Positions 1-5,560 of a DNA stretch of 5,562 nt are shown piece after piece. Source of the stretch: a bacterium (lineage in GTDB: Bacteria; UBA9089; JASEGY01). The notes beneath the pieces are model-generated. The model was given only the letters and a program-made list of their open reading frames with translations. It made no database searches and had not been told where the DNA came from. A program made the position numbers and the translations under genes. Position 1 is the first letter of the stretch; each line of letters opens with the position of its first letter. The stretch is taken from the NCBI GenBank assembly GCA_030019105.1, contig JASEGY010000131.1, positions 1 to 5,562 of the forward strand, given 5' to 3'.

Positions 1-59
1 AACTTACAACCTACAACCTGTTCAAAATCACTATTTATGACCGTGCTGAGTATAGTATA
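1..59. repeat. Right end of a terminal-inverted-repeat element with heptamer core (cut by the window edge)
   Basis: Positions 1-19 hold copies of a 7-base unit (CTTACAA, CCTACAA). After a few bases comes a 37-base end sequence at 23-59 that reads CAAAATCACT... and finishes ...GTGCTGAGTATAG within 43-55. The same end occurs at 2277-2313, with about 26 of the 33 core bases identical, and inverted at 2151-2187. Both complete ends at the second locus also enclose the same TTGTAGG/CTTACAA heptamers, so this is a second copy whose left half lies outside the window. It stops about 30 bases before the first gene and may contribute to its leader. No transposase is visible, so the element is non-autonomous if it is mobile at all. 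Confidence 0.75.
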
Positions 60-89
60 AGATATAATCCAAAATAAGGAGGACCTGGA

Positions 90-884
90 ATGGATAACAG
101 CCAAGAGAAACGTTGGACCGGACCGCAGGTAACATTCGCTGTGCTGACAGCGCTGGCAGCGGTATTCGGTCAAATGATCGCTTTCTTTTACGAACTGGGC
201 CATGCCCGCACGTTCGGCTGGCCTTCCGCTCTGATCAAGATCGACAATACGGCCATGTTGTGGGTGGCCCTCCTTGCAACTGCAATAGTTGCGCTCATCT
301 TTTTCATCATCTTTTTCATTACTGAAAAATCTGCCGAACGCTTCAGCCGCTTCGCACCGGCAATAACGGCGGTGGTAATAGCACTCTTGATCATTTTCCT
401 CGGAGTTCCGTTTTCGTTTCCAGTGATTTTGCACAAGTTTCTTTGGGTGGTCATTGGAGGTATGTTATTTGCCATCGTTGGTGTCGTAAGCCTCTTTGTT
501 TATCCTGCCCTTGTGCCGCCGAAGCTGCCACTGGCCAAGGAGAACGCTGGATCCTGGTTCGCATTTTTCCGCAGTCCGTTCGGTCGCGTATTACGGTTGT
601 TTGTCGGGTTGGCGATCATCCTACCTCTCTGCGCGTTCACTAAAGGAATCGAGGATGCACTGACCCAGCCGGGTTACTATGTTGTTGAGCACGAAGGATG
701 TGAACTGGTCGTCCTGCGCATCCAGGGCGATAAGGCAATCTGCGCGCCATTCGACCGTGAGACTAACCATACCGAAAGTCGATTTTTCGTCTTGACGATA
801 GGCGCGGATCAAAAGTTAGCCCTCCGTTGGGAGATGACCGGCCCATTACGCCCGAAGGCAATAGCCGACACCGGGAGGGAATAG
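90..884 (+). CDS. Multi-pass inner-membrane protein of unknown function
   Basis: A 264-residue protein with five clear hydrophobic segments at about residues 14-34, 56-77, 90-110, 117-139 and 168-184. These are followed by a soluble C-terminal domain of about 70 residues (195-264) that looks beta-rich and contains the stretch VVLRIQGDKAICAPFDRET. Charged residues (TEKSAERFSR) follow segment 2. The layout resembles uncharacterised membrane proteins that end in a short extramembrane beta domain; I cannot name the family and assign no function. The ATG at 90 is preceded by AAGGAGG (76-82) with a 7-base spacer, so the start is well supported. A TATAAT at 63-68 could be a -10 box, but no convincing -35 lies upstream. 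Sampled stretches look somewhat GC-richer than bioD, and the gene is bracketed by repeats on both sides, which fits acquisition by transfer but does not prove it. Confidence 0.85.
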   Translation: MDNSQEKRWTGPQVTFAVLTALAAVFGQMIAFFYELGHARTFGWPSALIKIDNTAMLWVALLATAIVALIFFIIFFITEKSAERFSRFAPAITAVVIALLIIFLGVPFSFPVILHKFLWVVIGGMLFAIVGVVSLFVYPALVPPKLPLAKENAGSWFAFFRSPFGRVLRLFVGLAIILPLCAFTKGIEDALTQPGYYVVEHEGCELVVLRIQGDKAICAPFDRETNHTESRFFVLTIGADQKLALRWEMTGPLRPKAIADTGRE

Positions 885-897
885 GGAAGGGAGTTAA

Positions 898-972
898 ATG
901 GAGCTAAGAGAACAAGAGCTTAAGAAGATTTCGAATTGGAAATCGCGAATTGCAAATCTGAAAAAAAGGTAA
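898..972 (+). pseudogene. 24-codon ORF running into a repeat, possible truncated gene
   Basis: Thirteen bases after the stop of the membrane-protein gene is an ATG preceded by AAGGGAG (887-893, 4-base spacer). It opens a 24-residue, very basic and polar frame (MELREQELKKISNWK...) that stops at 970-972 inside the repeat block. The first 10 or so codons lie before the recognisable repeat and the rest is repeat sequence. It may be the first codons of a following cistron whose body was lost or displaced when the repeat arrived, or a chance ORF. There is no homology evidence for either. Confidence 0.25.
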
Positions 973-1230
973 CTACTCAGCCTCTTTATTAACCACGAAT
1001 TATCACGAATTATCACGAATTTTTATAGCACACTGATGACACGGATGAGACGGATTCCCACTGATTTTTATTATCCGTGTGTATCCGTCTCATCCGTACA
1101 ATCCGTGTTCTATTTGACTCATCGGCTAAATTGGTGGATTGCTGCTTTTATTCGTGTGTATTCGTGTCAATTTGTGTTAATTCGTGGCTGAGTAGATACA
1201 AAAAAAGAATAAATTCGCGATTCGAGATTG
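928..1230. repeat. Nested palindromic repeat block with decamer-repeat arms
   Basis: This fills the gap before the phosphorylase gene with concentric inverted repeats. The outermost pair is AATCGCGAATT (941-951) with AATTCGCGATT (1212-1222), a perfect 11 bp. Inside it, CTACTCAGCC (973-982) matches GGCTGAGTAG (1186-1195), a perfect 10 bp. Next inward, the left arm holds three CACGAATT units spaced 10 bases apart (994-1021), and the right arm (1150-1187) holds ATTCGTG-type units at the same spacing. The innermost stem is a separate feature. The stretch 1110-1149 is an unpaired asymmetric part with no gene. Confidence 0.85.
1041..1097. repeat. Innermost perfect 15-bp inverted repeat of the nested block
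   Basis: ACGGATGAGACGGAT at 1041-1055 is the exact reverse complement of 1083-1097, with 27 bases between. The right side is made of ATCCGT units about 9-10 bases apart (starting at 1073, 1083, 1092 and 1101), the same spacing as the ATTCGTG units of the outer arms but with a different core word. It lies at the centre of the larger block, like one hairpin placed in the loop of another. Confidence 0.85.
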
Positions 1231-1250
1231 ATAAAAATAGGAGGTAGAAG

Positions 1251-2111
1251 ATGAAAGAAGTAAAAGTAGGTATTGTTGGTGGAAGCGGACTCTACCAGAT
1301 GGAGGGACTAAATGGAATAGAGGAGGTATCTGTTTCGACCCCCTTTGGGGAGCCTTCTGACAAACTTGTCGTGGGCACTTTGAACGATCACAGAATCGCC
1401 TTTTTGCCCCGGCATGGCCGGGGACACCGGATAAGTCCCACTGATATCCCGGTACGGGCTAATATCTACGCCCTGAAAAGCCTGGGTGTAGAACGGATTA
1501 TCGCTGTTTCGGCCTGCGGAAGCCTCAAGGAAGAAATAAAACCCCTTGATATTGTCATCCCGGATCAACTCTATGACCGTACAAAAAAGAGAAGTTCCAC
1601 CTTTTTTGAAGGGGGAATTGTCGCTCATGTAACCTTTGCCGATCCCTTCTGTCTTGATCTGTCTAAGATCCTCTTTGAAACAGGCCGGCAATTGGGATAC
1701 CGGATACATGAAGGCGGGACTTATATCTGTATGGAAGGCCCCCAATTTTCTACCCGGGCAGAGTCCAACCTCTACCGGCAATGGGGCATGGATGTCATTG
1801 GCATGACTGTGGCCACTGAGGCAAAACTGGCCCGGGAAGCCGAGATATGTTATGCTGCCCTGGCCATGGCCACTGACTATGACTGCTGGTATGAAGAGGA
1901 AGAAGAAGTTACCGTGGAAATGATCATTGCCAACCTCCGGAAGAACGTAAATAAGGCCAAAACTATCATCAAAGAGGTTGTGGGCAAGTTGCCGGGATCA
2001 CGAGAATGCGCCTGCGCTGTGGCCCTGAAAGATGCCATCATTACTGCCCGAGAGAAAATACCGGCGCAGGTCAAAGAGGATATCGGGTTGTTGATAGGGA
2101 AGTATATTTAA
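1251..2111 (+). CDS. mtnP: S-methyl-5'-thioadenosine phosphorylase (MTAP/PNP family 2)
   Basis: A 286-residue cytosolic enzyme expected to split methylthioadenosine with phosphate into adenine and 5-methylthioribose-1-phosphate, in methionine and adenine salvage. Visible motifs are the phosphate-binding GIVGGSGLY (7-15), PRHGRGH (53-59), the VSACGSL region (86-92), CMEGPQFSTRAE (160-171) and IGMTVATEAKLARE (183-196). TDYDCW (208-213) carries two Asp that in this family select an adenine base rather than 6-oxopurines. A C-x-C pair lies near the C-terminus (Cys253, Cys255), as in archaeal hyperthermophilic MTAPs where the cysteines form disulfides. A run of five Glu (215-219) is unusual. Length fits the family. 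The start is supported by AGGAGGT (1239-1245, 5-base spacer). No other methionine-salvage gene is nearby, so it appears monocistronic. A close alternative is methylthioinosine phosphorylase, but the DYD motif favours adenosine substrates. Confidence 0.93.
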   Translation: MKEVKVGIVGGSGLYQMEGLNGIEEVSVSTPFGEPSDKLVVGTLNDHRIAFLPRHGRGHRISPTDIPVRANIYALKSLGVERIIAVSACGSLKEEIKPLDIVIPDQLYDRTKKRSSTFFEGGIVAHVTFADPFCLDLSKILFETGRQLGYRIHEGGTYICMEGPQFSTRAESNLYRQWGMDVIGMTVATEAKLAREAEICYAALAMATDYDCWYEEEEEVTVEMIIANLRKNVNKAKTIIKEVVGKLPGSRECACAVALKDAIITAREKIPAQVKEDIGLLIGKYI

Positions 2112-2150
2112 TAAAGTTTCGGGTTTCGGGTTTCGAGTCTCGAGTTATAA

Positions 2151-2313
2151 CTGGATATACACAGCACGGGCATAAATTGCGATCTTGAATAGGTTGTAAG
2201 TTGTAGGTTGTAGGTTGTAGAAGTAACTTACAACTTACAACTTACAACCAAATTGCCCTGAGTTATTGAGAAGATACAAAATCGCAGATTATGCCCGCGT
2301 TGAGTATAGCCAG
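2151..2313. mobile_element. 163-bp MITE-like element: 37-bp terminal inverted repeats around heptamer hairpin
   Basis: The left end 2151-2187 (CTGGATATACACAGCACGGG...) and the reverse complement of the right end 2277-2313 (CTGGCTATACTCAACGCGGG...) agree at 30 of 37 positions. Inside lies a hairpin of GGTTGTA/TTGTAGG 7-mers (2192-2220) facing CTTACAA 7-mers (2224-2249). A second copy of the right end, also next to CTTACAA heptamers, is at 1-59, so the ends and core travel together. No coding capacity and no convincing target-site duplication were found, so mobility is inferred from structure and recurrence only. Confidence 0.7.
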
Positions 2314-2315
2314 GT

Positions 2316-2345
2316 CAGGTTGGGTTGAGCGTGGCAAAACCCACC
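2316..2345. repeat. REP-like palindrome
   Basis: CAGGTTGGGTTGAGC followed by GTGGCAAAACCCACC forms a short GC-rich hairpin. GGTTGGGTT (2318-2326) pairs with AACCCACC (2338-2345), with one bulged base. The wording closely resembles the widespread intergenic palindrome of the form GGTTGGGTTGAGC...GAAACCCAACC, which in many bacteria belongs to REP-type sequences linked to RAYT (IS200/IS605-like TnpA) transposases. That link comes from recall of the motif, not from anything in the window: no RAYT gene is present. Confidence 0.5.
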
Positions 2346-2407
2346 AATAACTCCGAAGAATTGTCTGCAAACTCTTAACTCTAAACCCGAAACTCGAAAC
2401 TGAAACA

Positions 2408-2425
2408 ATGGCCGAAACGATGATC
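2408..2425 (+). repeat. Solo copy of the ATGGCCGAAACGATGATC terminal repeat
   Basis: This 18-base word is the exact reverse complement of 4525-4542, the left end of the 120-bp element between tupB and bioD; 15 bases of it recur at 4632-4646. Here it directly follows the outer GTTTCGG heptamer arm, so it is probably the right end of that composite element. I find no matching left end near 2112. It lies 38 bases upstream of the next gene. Confidence 0.7.
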
Positions 2426-2462
2426 GAGGCCAGCTTGCATACATTCGGGAGGTCGATGTGAA

Positions 2463-2735
2463 ATGCTTACTCAACAGATAGCAAACGAACTGGATGTCAA
2501 TATCAATAAGTTAGAGAGGGAAAGTCTTGAGTTGTATCTGAGGCAAAAGTTGCGGGAAATAGACGTACAGCTATTCGCCTTTGCCAAAAAATATGGGGTA
2601 AGCAACATCCTGGAATTCGATGAGCTGGTCAAAAGAGGGAAAGTTCATGAGGAAAGCTCTTTTGAAGATTTCTTCGAATTCGACAATCTGGAAGCTGACA
2701 GGGATAAGATTATTGAATTACTGAAGGAGTGGTGA
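2463..2735 (+). CDS. Small acidic helical protein of unknown function, coupled to ybeY
   Basis: A 90-residue, highly charged, apparently all-helical soluble protein with no Cys. Features are LERESLELYLRQKLREID (17-34), a short KKYGVSNILEFDELVKRGK segment (42-60), and an acidic, aromatic tail (FEDFFEFD, 67-74) ending in a charged helix. This pattern resembles small proteins often described as antitoxin-like or as partners of small toxin genes, but I cannot name a family and no toxin ORF is adjacent. Upstream there is only repeat DNA, so a partner could have been lost. GGGAGGT (2447-2453) with a 9-base spacer supports the ATG at 2463. Its TGA overlaps the ATG of ybeY in the sequence TGATG, implying translational coupling. 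Function is unknown. Confidence 0.8.
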   Translation: MLTQQIANELDVNINKLERESLELYLRQKLREIDVQLFAFAKKYGVSNILEFDELVKRGKVHEESSFEDFFEFDNLEADRDKIIELLKEW

Positions 2736-3184
2736 TGCTGACGAAACTCGAAATAGGCATTGCGAATAAACAGTCCGAGGAAGTCGATCTCCGGGAAATA
2801 GAGCGAATAGTCCGTCAAGCCCTTCAGCTTGAAGGGGTAGAAGAAGGGGAAGTAAGTATCCTCCTGGCCGATGATGAACTGATTCGGGAACTGAACAGGG
2901 AGTACCGGCAGGTAGATGAAGCAACTGATGTCCTTGCCTTTGCCTTCAGGGAGGGAGAACAGGCGACGGGGCCATGTCTGGGTGAAATCGTTGTCTCTAC
3001 CGAGACCTGCCGGCAACAGGCCATCCAACTGGGCCACAGTTTTGAAAAGGAATTAGCCGTCCTGCTTATCCATGGAACGCTTCATCTTTTGAGTTACGAT
3101 CATTTGGAAGAGGATGAAGCCAGGATAATGCGGCAAAAAGAGGAGGAGATATTGAGGGCAATAGAAGGCAACAAAACAAGTTAG
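2735..3184 (+). CDS. ybeY: Endoribonuclease YbeY (16S rRNA maturation factor)
   Basis: A 149-residue cytosolic, zinc-dependent single-strand endoribonuclease of the UPF0054 family, involved in 16S rRNA 3' maturation and ribosome quality control. The metal site HGTLHLLSYDH is at 113-123, with His113, His117 and His123 as ligands; the usual Gly before Tyr is Ser here. Other family markers are LNREYRQVDEATDVLAFAF (53-71, usually TDVLSFP) and LGEIVVS (82-88, usually LGDIVIS). I chose ATG 2735 because AAGGAG (2724-2729) ends 5 bases before it and it overlaps the upstream stop. Two GTG codons directly upstream (2729, 2732) are in frame but would sit on the Shine-Dalgarno site. The common neighbours phoH and era are absent; the gene instead follows a small unknown gene. 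It converges on a minus-strand gene 16 bases away, with no visible terminator hairpin between. Confidence 0.95.
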   Translation: MLTKLEIGIANKQSEEVDLREIERIVRQALQLEGVEEGEVSILLADDELIRELNREYRQVDEATDVLAFAFREGEQATGPCLGEIVVSTETCRQQAIQLGHSFEKELAVLLIHGTLHLLSYDHLEEDEARIMRQKEEEILRAIEGNKTS

Positions 3185-3200
3185 AAATTGGTGTCCGTTT

Positions 3201-3407
3201 TTAGTGTTCCCAATTCCTTTTGTTTTTTAATATGCGATACATCTCGGGGCCAAAAAATACCAGAAGAATGACCATTAGCCCTATCAGCATAATAGTGGCG
3301 CCCAGTTCACCCGACACTTCTTTATTACCAAAAAATATGAGAGAAATGAGGGCTATCCCGGTAAGTATAATAAGAGACCCAAGTTCTCTCCACAATACAC
3401 TCAACAT
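3201..3407 (-). CDS. Small two-helix membrane protein, unknown function
   Basis: A 68-residue protein with two hydrophobic segments, about residues 10-27 and 35-52, separated by a short charged and glycine-rich turn (GNKEVSGELGA). It ends in a basic tail (RILKNKRNWEH) that should face the cytoplasm. It is not recognisable beyond being a small membrane protein; AtpZ-like or holin-like proteins have a similar size, but no diagnostic motif is seen. On the minus strand AAAGGAG lies 9 bases before the ATG at 3407-3405 and overlaps the stop of the preceding small gene (stop 3416-3414), so the two form one operon read from the promoter at 3816-3788. The gene itself looks intact. Confidence 0.7.
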   Translation of the reverse strand: MLSVLWRELGSLIILTGIALISLIFFGNKEVSGELGATIMLIGLMVILLVFFGPEMYRILKNKRNWEH

Positions 3408-3413
3408 TTTTAT

Positions 3414-3778
3414 TTACTCCTTTCGATAGAAAAGATGGCTTATGGCGAGGCAAACCATATAAACAAAAAAGCCAATATAAATTAGATATACCTTAGCTGG
3501 CTGCTGAAGTAAAACCCCTATACTATTACCCCGCAACATTTGCGTTGTCCGCGAGAATGTTACGATTGCGAATTGAAATTGGAAATTAGAAATTAGGCTT
3601 TCACGCTTTTCCTAATTTCCAATTTCCAATTTCAGCGTTCCATAATCCGCAATCTGCAATCCAAAATTGGTTTGGTTGCGGCCAGAGGCCGCGCTAAGAT
3701 AATGCCTGCAAAAACCAGGTTACCCAAGTCCATTATTTTGTTGGCATAAAGGTCTCTTTCTTTCTCAGAAAATCTCAT
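3414..3778 (-). pseudogene. Small two-helix membrane protein gene split by a repeat insertion
   Basis: On the minus strand the ATG at 3778 opens MRFSEKERDLYANKIMDLGN followed by LVFAGIIL, an amphipathic start plus the first half of a helix. The frame then enters repeat DNA and stops at 3634-3632 (48 codons). On the other side of the repeat, an open frame ending at 3414 encodes GVLLQQPAKVYLIYIGFFVY followed by MVCLAISHLFYRKE, a second membrane helix with a basic tail. Joined, the halves give a protein of about 62 residues with the layout of small bacterial two-helix membrane proteins. The intervening repeat is about 150-165 bases. Exact junctions and a target duplication cannot be fixed. The C-terminal part has an ATG at 3539 without a Shine-Dalgarno site. 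The strong promoter and the intact downstream gene suggest the break is recent or that the first gene is dispensable. Confidence 0.7.
3531..3681. repeat. Heptamer hairpin repeat inserted in the small membrane gene
   Basis: The arms 3575-3597 (GAAATTGGAAATTAGAAATT...) and 3611-3633 are reverse complements at 22 of 23 positions around a 13-base loop, and are built of GGAAATT 7-mers. Outside this, GATTGCG at 3564-3570 faces CGCAATCTGCAATCC at 3648-3662 (GATTGCA/GATTGCG 7-mers). The possible ends are CCGCAAC (3531-3537) and GTTGCGG (3675-3681), a 7-bp inverted pair. A tight GC palindrome, GCGGCC-AGA-GGCCGC (3678-3692), abuts the right end. Confidence 0.75.
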
Positions 3779-3787
3779 TACCGATTA

Positions 3788-3816
3788 ATTATACCATAGG
3801 AAATGAATCCTGTCAA
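3788..3816 (-). promoter_or_regulatory. Consensus sigma-70 promoter, minus strand
   Basis: Read on the minus strand: TTGACA at 3816-3811, a 17-base spacer, and TATAAT at 3793-3788, preceded by TGG, which makes an extended -10. All 12 hexamer bases match the consensus. Transcription should start near 3782-3780, only a few bases before the ATG at 3778 of the split small membrane gene, implying a leaderless or almost leaderless mRNA; no Shine-Dalgarno site precedes that ATG. The -35 box is within 8 bases of the tupB start, so this promoter and tupB initiation are back to back. Confidence 0.8.
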
Positions 3817-3823
3817 ATAAATA

Positions 3824-4516
3824 ATGATGAACTACCTGACCGAAGGATTTGCCGAAGCGTTTAATCTGATTTTCTCGTTTAATCGAGAGGTCATGGAGAT
3901 CAGTTTTATTTCCCTTAAGGTCGCCACTATCTCTACTACCCTTTCGGCCATGACAGGAGTTATCCTTGGACTTCTCATTGCTGCCCATAATTTTTGGGGG
4001 AAGAAAGCAGTCCTGACTATTTTTAATACCTTAATGGCCCTCCCCACAGTCGTAGTCGGACTTCTCTGCTACTCCTTCCTTTCCCGAAAAGGCCCCCTGG
4101 GTTCATTTGGCCTTCTCTATACCCAGGAAGCAATGATTATCGGCCAATTCATCCTGGCTACACCTATTATTACCTCTTTAAGTATTTCCGCCCTTTCGAG
4201 TTTAGACCCCCGTGTATCCCGTGAAGCTCTCTCTCTGGGCGCCACACAATATCAAACAGCCTTAACCCTGCTGAGTGAAGGGCGATTTGCCCTCACAGCG
4301 GCGATTATTGCCGGCTTTGGCCGGGTCTTTGCGGAAGTGGGCATCTCAATGATGATAGGTGGAAATATCAAAGGCTACACCAGAAATATCACTACGGCTA
4401 TTGCCCTTGAAACCAGCAAAGGAGAATTTGCCCTGGGATTGGCCCTGGGCATAATCCTCCTGACCGTGGCTTTTGGATTAAATATTATCTTTCATTATCT
4501 TCAGACCGGGAAATAG
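3824..4516 (+). CDS. tupB: Tungstate-type ABC transporter permease (TupB family)
   Basis: A 230-residue inner-membrane permease of the TupB/WtpB/ModB group, expected to pair with a periplasmic tungstate-binding protein (TupA) and an ATPase (TupC). Hydrophobic segments lie at about 27-55, 63-85, 103-125, 157-175 and 203-226. NTLMALPTVVVGL (68-80), followed by SRKGPLG and LLYTQEAMIIGQ, is typical of TupB. The EAA coupling loop is EALSLGA (134-140), continuing to the FGRVFAEVG motif (165-173). The length is complete. Neither partner gene is present: upstream are minus-strand small genes and downstream is convergent bioD. The ATG at 3824 is followed by a second ATG. An in-frame TAA at 3818-3820 rules out an earlier start, and no good Shine-Dalgarno site is seen. 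A five-codon ORF (MNPVK, 3803-3820) ends just before the start. Molybdate or sulfate permease is a less likely alternative. Confidence 0.85.
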   Translation: MMNYLTEGFAEAFNLIFSFNREVMEISFISLKVATISTTLSAMTGVILGLLIAAHNFWGKKAVLTIFNTLMALPTVVVGLLCYSFLSRKGPLGSFGLLYTQEAMIIGQFILATPIITSLSISALSSLDPRVSREALSLGATQYQTALTLLSEGRFALTAAIIAGFGRVFAEVGISMMIGGNIKGYTRNITTAIALETSKGEFALGLALGIILLTVAFGLNIIFHYLQTGK

Positions 4517-4526
4517 AAGGCGATGA

Positions 4527-5369
<843 letters not shown>

Positions 5370-5500
5370 GGCCTTGGTCATCGCCCAGATTGGTACTCGG
5401 AATTGAATCAAATCCAGGCATCGTTTCAAATCGCCCAAATAGCAGCTTTACACTTTTGAAGCGGAGTGCATGGCCGAGTTTAAATTAGGCTGCGCAACTT
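5370..5500. other. Intergenic stretch without recognisable gene
   Basis: No ORF with a credible start or homology pattern is seen on either strand. The minus strand would carry the bioD promoter, but I find no pair of good hexamers. A few words (CATCGTTTC at 5420-5428, ATGGCCGAG at 5469-5477) resemble the element ends found at 4527-4646, but they are too short and too diverged to call. Confidence 0.5.
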
Positions 5501-5560
5501 CTTTGGAGTTAATCCTTTAGGATTTCATTTATGAAAGGCTAAAGCCTGAACTCCCCAAAG
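5501..5560. repeat. 60-bp cloverleaf-shaped element: three mini-hairpins closed by an outer stem
   Basis: An outer stem CTTTGGAGTT (5501-5510) pairs with AACTCCccAAAG (5549-5560, two bases bulged). Inside lie three consecutive short palindromes, each with a two-base loop: AATCCT-TT-AGGATT (5511-5524), TTTCAT-TT-ATGAAA (5523-5536, sharing two bases with the first) and AGGCT-AA-AGCCT (5536-5547). No tRNA consensus positions are present, so it is not a tRNA gene. It ends two bases before the window edge and may continue. Confidence 0.75.

Larger units (their letters stand above)
2115..2406. repeat. Outer heptamer inverted-repeat arms of a composite repeat
   Basis: Immediately after the phosphorylase stop, 2116-2147 is built of GTTTCGG/GTTTCGA-type 7-mers. 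The reverse-complement arm lies at about 2370-2406 (CCCGAAACTCGAAACTGAAAC). The two arms would pair over about 30 bases with some mismatches. Between them sit a complete terminal-inverted-repeat element (2151-2313) and a REP-like hairpin (2316-2345), so this looks like an older palindrome with later insertions in its loop. The 350-base gap between the two genes holds only these repeats. Confidence 0.7.

Noticed and set aside
1114..1142. Possible promoter for the phosphorylase gene beginning TTGACT
   Set aside because: No acceptable -10 hexamer at 16-18 bases downstream.
1308..1781. 157-codon minus-strand ORF
   Set aside because: It lies fully inside the clear MTA phosphorylase gene on the other strand; a shadow frame.
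2112..2425. Target-site duplication around the composite element
   Set aside because: Compared the flanks of each nested element and saw no matching direct repeat of useful length.
2408..2461. 17-codon ORF (MAETMIEASL...) before the 90-residue gene
   Set aside because: Its start is the element end itself, no ribosome site precedes it, and it is too short to judge.
2645..3037. 130-codon minus-strand ORF
   Set aside because: Overlaps the 90-residue gene and ybeY, which have ribosome sites and, for ybeY, diagnostic motifs.
3220..3429. Plus-strand 69-codon ORF opposite the small membrane gene
   Set aside because: No ribosome site; the minus-strand frame has a good one and a membrane-protein pattern.
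5469..5519. 16-codon ORF (MAEFKLGCAT...) near the right end
   Set aside because: GGAG is only three bases before the ATG and the frame ends within the cloverleaf element; probably chance.
5501..5560. tRNA gene suggested by the cloverleaf pairing
   Set aside because: Only 60 bases, two-base loops in all arms, and none of the conserved tRNA loop bases.
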